Positions 39,812-49,540 of a DNA stretch of 64,000 nt are shown one piece after another. Numbering within the stretch: position 1 is the first letter of the stretch; every line of letters starts with the position of its first letter. Source of the stretch: RGIG9041 sp045593905. GTDB lineage: Bacteria; Bacillota; Clostridia; Oscillospirales; QAKW01. The stretch spans positions 61,492 to 125,491 of the forward strand of contig JAZNXL010000024.1 of assembly GCA_045593905.1 (NCBI GenBank), in the 5' to 3' direction. Below the pieces are notes generated by a model that saw only the letters and a list, made by a program, of their open reading frames with translations, was not told the origin of the DNA and did no database searches. The translations under genes were made by a program, and so were the position numbers.

Positions 39812-42800
39812 ATGAAAAAACAAATTTTGAGCTTTGTACTTGTTTTAATAATGACAATCGGAATTTTGCCAACAACAGCTTTTGCTATTGAAATATATAC
39901 GTCAGGCGACTGGGTATATTTTATCGACGGCGAAACCGTTAAAATAAACAAATACCTTGGTGGCGATACCGAGGTGGTAGTGCCTGCCGTAATTGACGGT
40001 TACAACATAACCCACATACACACCGAAGCGCTTGCAAGAAACGAGGCGCTTGAAAAGGTAATAATAAGTGACGGCATTGAATATATCGGCTCGGGCGCTT
40101 TTTCAGGTTGTACCGCGCTTACAGACGTTACAATTCCCTCAAGCGTTACGCACATTATTCAGGCGGCATTTTCGGGTTGCTCATCACTTACACAGCTTGA
40201 GATTCCGTACGGTGTTGAGCACGTTGGCTGGGCGGCGTTTTGCGGCTCGGCAATTGAAACAATAGCGTTTCCTGAATCGGTTACAGAAATTGGCGCAAAC
40301 GTGTTTGAAGATTGCACCACATTAAAAACAGTTTCGCTCCCCCGCTCACTTGGTCAGATTGGGAACTATGCTTTTAGGGGTTGTACCGGCATAACTCAGG
40401 TTAACTACGCGGGTAACCGAATTGAATATTTTAATCTTTCTAACACACCCGAGTGCGAAAATGTAACATACGCCATTAAGCAGTATTCGTTCAATATAAA
40501 CGATACAGTATTCGCAGAAATTGACGAAGAAACGGGCAAGCTGGTTATTACAGGCAGCGGAGTTATAACTGAAACTATTCCGTATTATTTAAATGACCTT
40601 GTTACCGACATTGAAATATCTCAGGGTATAACCGCGCTTGATAACGAGGCATTCAGATATTTTAAAGAATTAAAAACAATAACTCTACCTGGTACTGTAA
40701 CTTACATTGGCACAGATGCCTTTGAGTACTGCGAAAAGCTTGAGAGTGTTAATTTTGGCGGCACACTTGAACAGTACAACGCCATTGTGATTGGTGATTA
40801 TAACGGATATTTTACAAGCGCCGACACATATTGCAACGGTGTACATATCCATTACTTTGACGACGATAACGACCTGACCTGTAACGGCTGCGACTATGAG
40901 CGAATTATAGAAAATACAACCGAGTTTGCAGGCGGTTTTGGTACCGAACAATCTCCGTATCTTATTGAAACAAAGTATCATTTAAATAATGTGCGCAATT
41001 ATCTTGATGCTCATTTTAAAATGATTGCAGATGTTGAATTTACCGATGCCGACTTTTCCCAGGGCGGAGCTTTTTATAATGGCGGCAAAGGCTTTGAGCC
41101 TATAGGTACTGATGAAAACAGCGCATTTACAGGCTCGTTTGATGGCAATGGTTTTACTGTTAAAAATTTTTATACAAATATTTCATCAGATATTTCTTAT
41201 GTATATGCCGGACTTTTTGGCTATAACAAAGGCTTAATCAAAAATGTTGGCATGGTAGACGGTAGTGTAATAGCGTCGGTGTCATCTTCATCTTGCTATG
41301 CTTATGTGGGCGGTATTGTAGGACACAACAACGGCGTAATAGAACGCTGCTATAACACAGGCGAGGTGTCAACATCTTCTTTAGGTAGCGCCTATGCAGG
41401 CGGTATTGCAGGGCAAAATTGTCGCGCAACAATAACAAACTGCTATAATACAGGCGATATATCAGCATCTACATCACACTATGCTTATGTAGGGGGTATT
41501 GCGGGCTATTGTTACGATAACAGCAAAATAGTAAAATGCTATAATACATGTAACTTCTTTGCGCAAACCGCATTTTGTGAGGTTTACGTAGGCGGTATTG
41601 CGGGATATAATTATCAGGATATAATAACAAACTGTTATTATGCCGATACTATACAAAGAGGTGTAGGCAGCGGTATAAACACTGCAACCAGATGCACATT
41701 AGAACAATTAAAACAACAATCAACTTATTCCGGTTTTGATTTTGAATACGTGTGGACAATGTCGGGCAACGACTGCTATCCGTTTGCAGAGCTTAAAAAT
41801 GCTAAAACCGTATCAGACCATTATTTTGATAACGATTGCGATACAAACTGTAATTGTGGGCATACAAGAGTGATTACCCATAATTATCAGCCTGTATTTG
41901 ATAGCACAAGCCATTTTGAAAAGTGTACAGTTTGCGGCAACGAAATTAACAAAGAACAACACCTGTTCGATAACGACTGTGACACAGACTGTAATTGCGG
42001 ATATGTAAGAGAAACTACCCATAATTATCAGCCTATATTTGATAATACGAGTCATTTTGAAAAGTGTACAGTTTGCGGCGACCAAATAAATGTTGTTGCA
42101 CACGATTTTGATAATGCTTGCGACAAAACTTGTAATAGCTGTGATTATGTAAGAGTTAGAGAACATAACTATCAGTTAAACTATTCTGATACGAATCACT
42201 GGTATAAATGCAGTAAATGTAATGATGCAATTAATATAAATGCTCACGTTTATACAAACAATTGTGATACTATATGTGATATTTGCTCTGCCCAAAGAGA
42301 AATTATTCACTCTTTTGGAGAGTATGTTTCAAACAAAAACGCAACCGAAACAGCCGATGGCACAAAAACGCGCGTATGCTTGGTTTGTGAGTATAGTGAA
42401 ACCGTAATAGATGCAGGCACAAAACTTCCTACTATTCGAAATACAACAGAAATATTTGTCGATGTTGAGCAAACCTGGTATACCGAATATGTAAACTACG
42501 CATACACGTATGGCATATTTAAGGGCAACCCCGATGGCACATTTAAGCCGCTTGCGAACATCACACGCGCCGAGTTTGTTCAAGTTCTTGCAAACATAAC
42601 AGGCGTTGATACATCAAATAAGCAAATAATTACAAAGTTTAGCGATGTTGTAGCAGGCGATTGGTTTGCACCCGCAGTTAAGTGGGCAAACGACAACGGA
42701 ATTGTTGCAGGCTATGGCGAACAATTTAAGCCTACTGCAAATATAACACGCGAGCAGATGTGCGTTATGATTGTAAACTACGCAAAGTTTAAGGGAATCA

Positions 42801-43000
42801 CCTTAAAAGCAGTTGAACCAAAAGAAGTATTTATTGACGATAGTTTAATAAGCTCGTGGGCAAAAGATGCAGTTTATGCGTGTCAGATGGCTGACATTGT
42901 AAACGGCAAAGGCGAGGGAAGATTTGACCCTGCCGGCACAGGCCTCAGAGCCGAAGCCTCGGTTATATTCACAAAATTTCATAAAGCATATTTAAGATAA
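39812..43000 (+). CDS. Modular SLH surface protein with BspA-type LRR, GLUG and Cys-rich repeats
   Basis: 1062 residues. Signal peptide with AFA cleavage near residue 26. Then BspA-like (LRR_5) repeats at about 50-210 and 270-330 (IEYIGSGAFSGCTALTDVTIPS pattern), a linker, GLUG-like repeats at about 460-620 (AYVGGIAGYNxGxI.NCYNTG), four cysteine-rich repeats at about 667-865, and three SLH domains at about 875-1060 that bind the secondary cell-wall polymer. It is exported and anchored on the cell surface; adhesion or matrix binding is typical of such proteins. A ribosome binding site CGAGGA precedes the ATG. Confidence 0.9.
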   Translation: MKKQILSFVLVLIMTIGILPTTAFAIEIYTSGDWVYFIDGETVKINKYLGGDTEVVVPAVIDGYNITHIHTEALARNEALEKVIISDGIEYIGSGAFSGCTALTDVTIPSSVTHIIQAAFSGCSSLTQLEIPYGVEHVGWAAFCGSAIETIAFPESVTEIGANVFEDCTTLKTVSLPRSLGQIGNYAFRGCTGITQVNYAGNRIEYFNLSNTPECENVTYAIKQYSFNINDTVFAEIDEETGKLVITGSGVITETIPYYLNDLVTDIEISQGITALDNEAFRYFKELKTITLPGTVTYIGTDAFEYCEKLESVNFGGTLEQYNAIVIGDYNGYFTSADTYCNGVHIHYFDDDNDLTCNGCDYERIIENTTEFAGGFGTEQSPYLIETKYHLNNVRNYLDAHFKMIADVEFTDADFSQGGAFYNGGKGFEPIGTDENSAFTGSFDGNGFTVKNFYTNISSDISYVYAGLFGYNKGLIKNVGMVDGSVIASVSSSSCYAYVGGIVGHNNGVIERCYNTGEVSTSSLGSAYAGGIAGQNCRATITNCYNTGDISASTSHYAYVGGIAGYCYDNSKIVKCYNTCNFFAQTAFCEVYVGGIAGYNYQDIITNCYYADTIQRGVGSGINTATRCTLEQLKQQSTYSGFDFEYVWTMSGNDCYPFAELKNAKTVSDHYFDNDCDTNCNCGHTRVITHNYQPVFDSTSHFEKCTVCGNEINKEQHLFDNDCDTDCNCGYVRETTHNYQPIFDNTSHFEKCTVCGDQINVVAHDFDNACDKTCNSCDYVRVREHNYQLNYSDTNHWYKCSKCNDAININAHVYTNNCDTICDICSAQREIIHSFGEYVSNKNATETADGTKTRVCLVCEYSETVIDAGTKLPTIRNTTEIFVDVEQTWYTEYVNYAYTYGIFKGNPDGTFKPLANITRAEFVQVLANITGVDTSNKQIITKFSDVVAGDWFAPAVKWANDNGIVAGYGEQFKPTANITREQMCVMIVNYAKFKGITLKAVEPKEVFIDDSLISSWAKDAVYACQMADIVNGKGEGRFDPAGTGLRAEASVIFTKFHKAYLR
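41818..42400 (+). repeat. Tandem 141-bp coding repeats (Cys-rich units)
   Basis: Units one and two are 141 bases (47 residues) apart and share long identical tracts, for example the 20 bases around TGAAAAGTGTACAGTTTGCG at 41918 and 42059. Units three and four are more divergent. Each encodes CDT.C.CG...R...HNYQ...F..T.HF.KCTVCG-type sequence with six cysteines or so. The close match of the first two at the DNA level points to recent duplication or gene conversion. Confidence 0.75.
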
Positions 43001-43003
43001 ATA

Positions 43004-43032
43004 AAAAAACACCCCCAGGGGTGTTTTTTTAA
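43004..43032. terminator. Bidirectional terminator
   Basis: ACACCCCC/GGGGTGT stem flanked by long A- and T-runs between convergent genes. Confidence 0.88.
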
Positions 43033-43050
43033 TATGCTAAATGAAATTTA

Positions 43051-44250
43051 TTATAATGCTGAAACGATTTTTTGAGCATCTTCTGCGATTGCAAGCTCCT
43101 CGTTTGTGGGAATTACAACGAGCTTAACTTTCGAGTCGGCAGTTGAAATAACTTTGTTTTCGCCGCGTACTTTATTAGCTTCGGCATCGAGATAAGCCTC
43201 GATAAAGCCGAGTCTGTCGGCAATATAGCGTCTTACTGTTGTGTTGTTTTCGCCAAGACCTGCGGTAAATACAACTGCATCAAGACCGCCCATAGCCATA
43301 GCGTAGCCGCCAATGAATTTTGCAATCTGGTAAGCAAGCATTCTAAGAACAAGGTCAGCTTTTTTGTTGCCTTCAGCTGCGGCGTTTTCAATATCTCTAA
43401 AGTCGCTTGAAAAGCCCGAAACGGCAATTGCACCAGACTGTTTATTAAGCATGGCGTTCATTTCTTTAGGCGAAAGACCTTCTTTATCCATAATATATGT
43501 TACAATTGACGGGTCAATATCGCCTGAACGAGTGCCCATCATAACACCTGCAAGTGGGGTAAAGCCCATTGTAGTGTCAATACATACACCGCCGTCAACT
43601 GCGGTTATTGACGAGCCGTTACCAAGGTGGCAGGTAACAAGCTTTAAGTCTTTAACGTCTTTGCCTAAAAACTTAGCAGCAGCGTTTGCAACAAACTTGT
43701 GCGATGTGCCGTGAGCACCAAAACGGCGGATACCGTATTCAGCGTAGTATTTTTCGGGTATTGCATAAAACGATGCAACATCGGGCATTGTTTGATGGAA
43801 GGATGTGTCAAAAACAGCAACCTGCGGAACGCTCTCGCCCATAACTTTAATACAAGCTCTTATACCTGTTACTGCAGGCGGGTTGTGAAGCGGAGCAAAG
43901 TCGGTAAGCTCCTCAATCTTATCAATTTTTTCGGGTGTTAAAAGTGTGCTTTCAGGGAACACCTCGCCGCCGTTTACAATGCGGTGGCCAACGGCCGAGA
44001 TTTCACTCGCGTCAGCGATTACACCGTACTCGGCATCGGTTAAATACTTGAGCACAAGCGCGATTGCGGTTGCGTGGTCAGGCATATCTGTAGTAATTTC
44101 AACAGTCTTGTTGTTTGCTGTCTGCTTAAACATACTGCCCTCTATACCTATACGGTCGCAAAGACCTTTTGCAAGGCAAGCTTTTGTAGCCATATCAATA
44201 AACTGATACTTAACTGATGAGCTACCTGCGTTTATTACAAGAATTTTCAT
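43051..44250 (-). CDS. ackA: Acetate kinase
   Basis: 399 residues. VINAGSSSVKYQ at the start, AVGHRIVNGGE, FDTSFHQTMP, GAHGTSHK, CHLGNGSS and DTTMGFTPLAGVMMGTRSGDIDP are the full set of AckA motifs. It makes ATP and acetate from acetyl phosphate. No pta gene is in the window. Divergent from tmcAL, which consumes acetate and ATP, an arrangement seen in other Firmicutes. Confidence 0.97.
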   Translation of the reverse strand: MKILVINAGSSSVKYQFIDMATKACLAKGLCDRIGIEGSMFKQTANNKTVEITTDMPDHATAIALVLKYLTDAEYGVIADASEISAVGHRIVNGGEVFPESTLLTPEKIDKIEELTDFAPLHNPPAVTGIRACIKVMGESVPQVAVFDTSFHQTMPDVASFYAIPEKYYAEYGIRRFGAHGTSHKFVANAAAKFLGKDVKDLKLVTCHLGNGSSITAVDGGVCIDTTMGFTPLAGVMMGTRSGDIDPSIVTYIMDKEGLSPKEMNAMLNKQSGAIAVSGFSSDFRDIENAAAEGNKKADLVLRMLAYQIAKFIGGYAMAMGGLDAVVFTAGLGENNTTVRRYIADRLGFIEAYLDAEANKVRGENKVISTADSKVKLVVIPTNEELAIAEDAQKIVSAL

Positions 44251-44326
44251 TGCTTTCTCCTTAAATATTTAATATAATGTTTATTATACAGTAAAACTAT
44301 AAAACTTTCAAGGGGGATAAGCACAA

Positions 44327-45463
44327 ATGGTAAACGCAGTAATAAGCGAATTTAATCCGTTTCACAACGGCCATAAATACCTGCTTTCGCAGGCGCGCAA
44401 AAAAACGGGCGCTGAGTTTACCGTTTGTTTTATGAGCGGCGATTTTGTTCAGCGTGGCGATATTGCATACGCAAACAAGCACCTGCGCGCCGCGGTTGCC
44501 TGTAAAAACGGTGCCGATATTGTGTTTGCGCTCCCTACTGCCTATGCCGTATCAAGCGCATCGCATTTTGCAAAGGCGGGCGTGTTTATGGCAAACAGTC
44601 TTGGCGTTGATACCACCCTTTGCTTTGGCAGTGAGTCGGAGTCGCTTGACCCGCTTTATAAACTTGCAAAAATAGACAGAACCAAACTTGCTGACGAGTT
44701 TAAAAACCAAATAAAAACAGGCAAAAGCTTTGCTGATGCACTAACCGAGTCGTACTCGGTGCTTGGTGCAGACGCATCGCCCTTAAAAACACCAAACAAC
44801 CTTTTGGCGTTTGAATACATTAAAGAGGCGCTCGCGCAAAACGGAAATATAAAAATCGCAAATATAAAACGCACCGCAATCGACCACGATAGCGAAAGTG
44901 CAAACGGCAGTTTTGCATCGGCATCGTACATAAGACAAAACGGCGGACAAAACTGCAGCGAGTTTATGCCCGAGGCTATACCCGACCAAATTGACCGCGA
45001 AACCTTTAATACTGTTTTAATGTATGCAATAATGTCAAAAACACCTCAAGAGCTTTCGGCTTTTGCCGATATGAGCGAGGGCATTGAAAACAGGTTTTTT
45101 GAGGCGGCAAAGGTTGCAAAAACCCCCGAACAATTGTTTGAGCTTGTAAAATCAAAGCGTTATACCCACGCAAAAATACGTCGCGCTGCAATGTCAGTGC
45201 TTTTGCAAGCACCAAAAGGCCTGTGCAACACCCCTGTTCCGTACCTAAAGGTACTCGCCTTTAACGATAAAGGTAGACAGCTTTTAAAAACGCTTGAAAA
45301 AACCTGCTCTTTGCCTATTGTTACAAAAGCATCAGACGGTAAAAAAATAAGCCCCAAGCACTTTGAACTTGAGTGCAGGGCATCAGACGTTTATAGCTTT
45401 TGTATGAAACAAAAGCGCGACAGCGGCAGTGAATACACCCACTCACCTGTATACGTAAAATAA
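44327..45463 (+). CDS. tmcAL: tRNA(Met) cytidine acetate ligase TmcAL (YlbM family)
   Basis: 378 residues. NAVISEFNPFHNGHKYLL holds the nucleotidyltransferase HxGH-like motif, MSGDFVQRG is the second hallmark, and FALPTAYAVSSASHFA a third. TmcAL acetylates C34 of elongator tRNA(Met) with acetate and ATP. Length is close to the family norm. GGGGG lies upstream of the ATG. It is divergent from ackA, whose product it could use. Confidence 0.92.
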   Translation: MVNAVISEFNPFHNGHKYLLSQARKKTGAEFTVCFMSGDFVQRGDIAYANKHLRAAVACKNGADIVFALPTAYAVSSASHFAKAGVFMANSLGVDTTLCFGSESESLDPLYKLAKIDRTKLADEFKNQIKTGKSFADALTESYSVLGADASPLKTPNNLLAFEYIKEALAQNGNIKIANIKRTAIDHDSESANGSFASASYIRQNGGQNCSEFMPEAIPDQIDRETFNTVLMYAIMSKTPQELSAFADMSEGIENRFFEAAKVAKTPEQLFELVKSKRYTHAKIRRAAMSVLLQAPKGLCNTPVPYLKVLAFNDKGRQLLKTLEKTCSLPIVTKASDGKKISPKHFELECRASDVYSFCMKQKRDSGSEYTHSPVYVK

Positions 45464-45488
45464 AAAAGCACCCCTTGGGGTGCTTTTT
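45464..45488. terminator. Bidirectional terminator
   Basis: Arms GCACCCC/GGGGTGC (45468-45474, 45477-45483) with A- and T-runs between convergent genes. Confidence 0.88.
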
Positions 45489-46010
45489 TTATTCGCCTTC
45501 AAAAACTGTAAGAGTTTCTACATCGTAACCATTAAGTGCTTCTCTTCCATTTAGGTCGATAAGCTCAATCACGAACAAGAATTTTGCAACCTCGCCGCCA
45601 AGCTTTTCTATAAGCTGCGCGCAAGCCTTTGCGCTGCCGCCTGTTGCAATAAGGTCGTCAATAATAAGTACTTTTTGACCTTTTTTGATGGCGTCAACGT
45701 GCATTTCGAGTGTTGAACTGCCGTATTCAAGGTCGTATGATACCTCGATAGTGTTGTGGGGGAGCTTGCCTTTTTTTCTAATCGGTATAAACGGCTTGCC
45801 GAGTGCGTACGCAATAGGTGCACCAAACACAAACCCGCGTGATTCAAGGCCCGCCACTACATCAAACTCGGTGTTTTTTGCAATGTCAATTAATTGGTCA
45901 AGCGCGAGCTTAAAGCCTTCGGCATTGCCAATAAGTGTTGTAATGTCGCGAAACATTATTCCCTCTTTAGGAAAATCGGGGATAGTTCTTATGTAATTTT
46001 TTAAATCCAT
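45489..46010 (-). CDS. apt: Adenine phosphoribosyltransferase
   Basis: 173 residues, normal length. IRTIPDFPKEGIMFRDIT at the start, GLESRGFVFG for the adenine pocket and VLIIDDLIATGGSA for PRPP are all present. It salvages adenine to AMP. GAGG lies 9 bases before the ATG. It stands alone. Confidence 0.96.
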   Translation of the reverse strand: MDLKNYIRTIPDFPKEGIMFRDITTLIGNAEGFKLALDQLIDIAKNTEFDVVAGLESRGFVFGAPIAYALGKPFIPIRKKGKLPHNTIEVSYDLEYGSSTLEMHVDAIKKGQKVLIIDDLIATGGSAKACAQLIEKLGGEVAKFLFVIELIDLNGREALNGYDVETLTVFEGE

Positions 46011-46111
46011 ATTCTAAAACCTCACTTTTACATATAAATAATAACTCAAACGCAACCAAAAATCAAATATATTTTACTTTGGTTTTGCATATATTTTACA
46101 GGTGATATTTT

Positions 46112-47602
46112 TTGAAACAAAAACGGCTAATCGGCAACGCATTATTACTAACCGCAACAGGCTTTGTTCTTCGCGGACTCGGTATGGTTGTTCGCGTATA
46201 TATTTCTTCGAAAATAGGCGAAGAGGGTATGGGGCTTTACCAGCTTGTGCAGTCAGTTTACTTTTTGTTTATAACGCTTGCGCAGTCGGGCATATCGGTA
46301 GCTCTTACACGGTGTATGTCGTCACACCTTGCAAAAGGCGACACAGTCCTTGCTTATTCGTCGCTTAAAAGTGCGCTTAATCTGTCGTTTTTTATAGGCA
46401 GTTTTGCAGGCGCACTTATGTGCGCACTTGCGCGCCCTGTATGTATTTATTGGCTTGGCGATATGCGTTGTGTAAACGCGCTTATAACATTGTCGGTTTC
46501 GCTTCCGTTTATTGCAGTTTGCAACGTGCTTTCTTCGTACTTTATTATAAGGGCGAACGCCGTTTACGGTTGCACCGCACAGCTTTTAGAGCAGGGTATA
46601 CGCATTTTTATAATTATGCTGTCGGGTGTTATTTTTAAGCCCAAAACCTTAAGTGAAAGCCTTAGTGCAATAGTGTTTGCAAGTTCGGTGTCCGAGGCGG
46701 TATCCTGCGCGTTCTTGTATATTTGCTACGTTATAAAACGCCCAAAACTAAAACGCGTAAAGCAGTATAGACCTATTATAAAAAATGCAGTTCCCGTTGC
46801 GCTTTCGCGCTATCTTGCATCGGCTTTGCATACTGTTGAAAACGTGCTTGTGCCAAACGCAATAGCAATGTATACTCACTCAAAAAGTGAGGCGCTGTCG
46901 CAGTTTGGCGCGCTAAAGGGTATGGCTTTGCCGCTGCTCTTTTTTCCGTACTCGTTTTTATCGGCAATAACAACATTGCTTGTGCCAAGGGTGAGCGGAG
47001 CCGAGGCGGTCGGTAACAAAAAATCACTTGCTGACACTACCAATAAAATTTGTTCCATAACGCTGCTGCTGTCGTTCGCGGCTGCGGGGCTTTTTTTAAC
47101 CTTTAGCGAGTATATTGGTATGCTTGTATACAAAAGTGAGCGGGTATGCGCAATTATAATGATGCTTGCGCCGATTGTTCCGTTTATGTATCTCGATAGT
47201 GTTTGCGACGGCTTTTTAAAAGGTCTTGGTAAACAAAAGCAGGTGCTTTATCACAACTGCATCGACTCGGGTGCGCGTATAATTTTGGTGCTTGTTTTTG
47301 TACCAAGGTTTGGCCTTGGCGGTTTTATTGGCGTTATGGTGGTTTCTAACATTTCAATCGCACTTATGAACTTTTTTACACTTTGCCGTGCCACAAACAT
47401 AAAATTCAGCTTTTTTTGTCGGTTTTTTTGGCCTGCCGGCATAACTTTTGCCTCGGCGTTTTTAACAAAATTATTTATTAAAAATGGTGCAACTACACTA
47501 AAAACAGTTGTAGGAAGTGCGCTATATTGTGGTATTTTTGCGCTTTTGTACGCAGTTTTTAATTATTTTAAAAAAATTTACAAAAATAGTGCTTTATTTT
47601 AA
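46112..47602 (+). CDS. spoVB: SpoVB-like polysaccharide/lipid flippase (MATE/MVF superfamily)
   Basis: 496 residues with about 14 membrane helices. Start is TTG at 46112 with AGGTG 6-7 bases before it. The opening segment ALLLTATGFVLRGLGMVVRVYISSKIGEEGMGLYQL is typical of SpoVB/MurJ-like proteins of spore formers. SpoVB takes part in spore cortex synthesis, probably moving a lipid-linked precursor across the membrane. This and dpaAB nearby indicate sporulation ability. Confidence 0.88.
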   Translation: MKQKRLIGNALLLTATGFVLRGLGMVVRVYISSKIGEEGMGLYQLVQSVYFLFITLAQSGISVALTRCMSSHLAKGDTVLAYSSLKSALNLSFFIGSFAGALMCALARPVCIYWLGDMRCVNALITLSVSLPFIAVCNVLSSYFIIRANAVYGCTAQLLEQGIRIFIIMLSGVIFKPKTLSESLSAIVFASSVSEAVSCAFLYICYVIKRPKLKRVKQYRPIIKNAVPVALSRYLASALHTVENVLVPNAIAMYTHSKSEALSQFGALKGMALPLLFFPYSFLSAITTLLVPRVSGAEAVGNKKSLADTTNKICSITLLLSFAAAGLFLTFSEYIGMLVYKSERVCAIIMMLAPIVPFMYLDSVCDGFLKGLGKQKQVLYHNCIDSGARIILVLVFVPRFGLGGFIGVMVVSNISIALMNFFTLCRATNIKFSFFCRFFWPAGITFASAFLTKLFIKNGATTLKTVVGSALYCGIFALLYAVFNYFKKIYKNSALF

Positions 47603-47612
47603 TTAATTAGTA

Positions 47613-47621
47613 TGATATAAT
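47613..47621 (+). promoter_or_regulatory. Extended -10 promoter element
   Basis: TGA followed by TATAAT (47616-47621) with only a weak -35 region. It should drive the solute-binding lipoprotein gene at 47674, which has a CGGAGGA ribosome binding site. Confidence 0.55.
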
Positions 47622-47673
47622 ATCCAATGTAAATTATGATGATATATTATGCGCAACGCGGAGGAAAGTTTTA

Positions 47674-49062
47674 ATGAAAAAATTTGCAAAAATCATAAGC
47701 ATTGTCGCAATTCTTGCTATTATGCTCGGGGTTTGCTCAGGCTGTGTGAGAAGCGATGTTATGACAACACTTTATCTTGGTGTTCCGTTTGCTGAAGACA
47801 GCGACCATTACACCGAACTTCAACTTGCTGTTGAAGATATTAACATGTTCAAAGAGAGCGACTTTGTTCGCATAGAGCTTGTTTCAATTCCCGAAGATAA
47901 AAAAGAAAGAGAAAACTTTCTTAAAAGGGTGGACAAGGGCAGCCTCGCAATGATGATTTATGACCGCGACGAGCTTTTGGACAAATATATTGAAGACGAC
48001 AAGCTTGCAACTCTTGCCGAAATTCAACAGGTATATCCTGCTTGTTACGAAAAAGCAAATCAGTTTATGCTCGATACATCAACTGATTCAGACGGTGTAA
48101 ACCATATGCTTGCTCTTGCAGGTAGCTACCAGGGCGTGTTCTTTAACGAAGAAATCTTTATAAAATACGGTCTTTCTATTCCTAAAACATGGGAACAGTT
48201 TACCGCTGCTATCGAAACACTTAAAGCAAACGGCATAACACCTATTGCAGGCGGTTTTGCTGATAACGGCATTGAATACTGGATTGACGAGCTTATTCTT
48301 ATGGAAGGCGGCGTTGCTGAGCACTCATACGTACCCAAGTATGGCGTTGTAAACAGCTGGGCAAGAGCAATGAACGACTTTAAGGCTCTTTACGAAAATG
48401 GTTCGTTCAATGCTGATTGTATGGATAAAACTCTTGCTGAGTCAGTTGAAATGTTCCAAAACGGCGAGGCTGCTATGATTCTTTGCGATTCAAAAGCAGT
48501 AACCGACGGCGCTGATGCTGACAAAACAGGCGTATTCTCGCTTCCGCTTTCTGCAACAGGTAAAAAGAACATAGGCGACATCGTTTGTGACTATTCAAGA
48601 GGCGTTTACATAAATTCATCATTCCTTAAAAAGAAAGTTGAAATTATCGATACTCTTATCGAGTTTGTTATTGACTACTTAAATGCACCCGCTGAAGACT
48701 TTGGCGACGGTGCCGAGGTTGTTTCGTGGTCATACCCTGCTTATGCAGAAAGCTGGACATTACCTGCTGACCAGTACACAATCGGCCTCGAAGAAATTAT
48801 TATAGACGACGGCACAGTTGACCTTGAGGCAATTGTAGAAGATCCCACAGTTATGGAGCCTGTAAAAGAAGAAGACACATTGCAAACACGTATATTCAAT
48901 ATGCTCGAAAACGTAACCGAGGCAGGCCGTTCGCTTACAACCGAGTTTAAAACATTTGACTATTTTGCAGGTCTTGTAAGAGATTATGCACAAAACGGCG
49001 GCGATGCTGAAGCATTACTCCTTGATGCTACACAAAAAGAAGTTACCGCTCAAAAGGATTAA
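47674..49062 (+). CDS. Extracellular solute-binding lipoprotein, orphan
   Basis: 462 residues. Lipoprotein signal with VCSGC lipobox (Cys24 or so). The mature part follows carbohydrate-type (family 1) solute-binding proteins: LAGSYQGVFFNEEIFIKYGLSIPKTWEQF, LKANGITPIAGG, FQNGEAAMILCDS and FSLPL. No permease or ATPase genes adjoin, so the cognate transporter must be elsewhere, or the protein acts otherwise. Six bases after its stop lies a small membrane-anchored protein gene probably co-transcribed with it. Confidence 0.87.
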   Translation: MKKFAKIISIVAILAIMLGVCSGCVRSDVMTTLYLGVPFAEDSDHYTELQLAVEDINMFKESDFVRIELVSIPEDKKERENFLKRVDKGSLAMMIYDRDELLDKYIEDDKLATLAEIQQVYPACYEKANQFMLDTSTDSDGVNHMLALAGSYQGVFFNEEIFIKYGLSIPKTWEQFTAAIETLKANGITPIAGGFADNGIEYWIDELILMEGGVAEHSYVPKYGVVNSWARAMNDFKALYENGSFNADCMDKTLAESVEMFQNGEAAMILCDSKAVTDGADADKTGVFSLPLSATGKKNIGDIVCDYSRGVYINSSFLKKKVEIIDTLIEFVIDYLNAPAEDFGDGAEVVSWSYPAYAESWTLPADQYTIGLEEIIIDDGTVDLEAIVEDPTVMEPVKEEDTLQTRIFNMLENVTEAGRSLTTEFKTFDYFAGLVRDYAQNGGDAEALLLDATQKEVTAQKD

Positions 49063-49068
49063 TCTTAA

Positions 49069-49506
49069 ATGCAAAAACTAAAACAGCTTTTAAAGGCTTT
49101 TGTTGATTGGCTGTTTGTCGGCTCGCGCTTGCCTGTTATAATTGCTGCGTTTGTTTTGATTGCATGTGTTGTAACGGTGCTTGTGGTTGTGGATGCAAAC
49201 AAGCCCGAAGACAATACCGTAACCGCTTATGTTACAGTAGTTGGTCTTGGCGAAAACGACTTTGCAAACAGGCAAATTAAAATTAAAGACGGCGACTCGC
49301 TAAAACAAATATTCAGCCTTGAATACGAAAATATTTATAACGATTTTAAAAAACCGCTTATTCAGTATAACGAGTTTTATTCGTTCCTCGGTGTTAAAAA
49401 AACGGCTGAAAAATCGTTTTATGTAAAAATTGATGACCTGCACGAAAACAACCTTGACCAAGCGTTTGTTTACGGCGGTCAAACAATAACTATTACTTAT
49501 GAATAA
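49069..49506 (+). CDS. Membrane-anchored hypothetical protein, 145 aa
   Basis: One membrane helix (about 22-41) places the C-terminal part outside the cell. The outer part ends SFYVKIDDLHENNLDQAFVYGGQTITITYE, which weakly resembles the SLBB/DUF4430 fold in its last strands (a GGQTITITY close). I would not assign a function. Its start is 6 bases after the solute-binding gene, so it may assist that protein. A strong terminator follows. Confidence 0.65.
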   Translation: MQKLKQLLKAFVDWLFVGSRLPVIIAAFVLIACVVTVLVVVDANKPEDNTVTAYVTVVGLGENDFANRQIKIKDGDSLKQIFSLEYENIYNDFKKPLIQYNEFYSFLGVKKTAEKSFYVKIDDLHENNLDQAFVYGGQTITITYE

Positions 49507-49510
49507 TAAA

Positions 49511-49538
49511 AAGGTACAGTGAAAATTCACTGTACCTT
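49511..49538. terminator. Bidirectional terminator
   Basis: Twelve-base arms (49512-49523 and 49526-49537) with A- and T-runs between convergent genes. Confidence 0.9.
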
Positions 49539-49540
49539 TT

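Noticed and set aside
41818..42400. Tandem repeats as a CRISPR array
   Set aside because: Period is 141 bases, in frame inside a long gene, without unique spacers.
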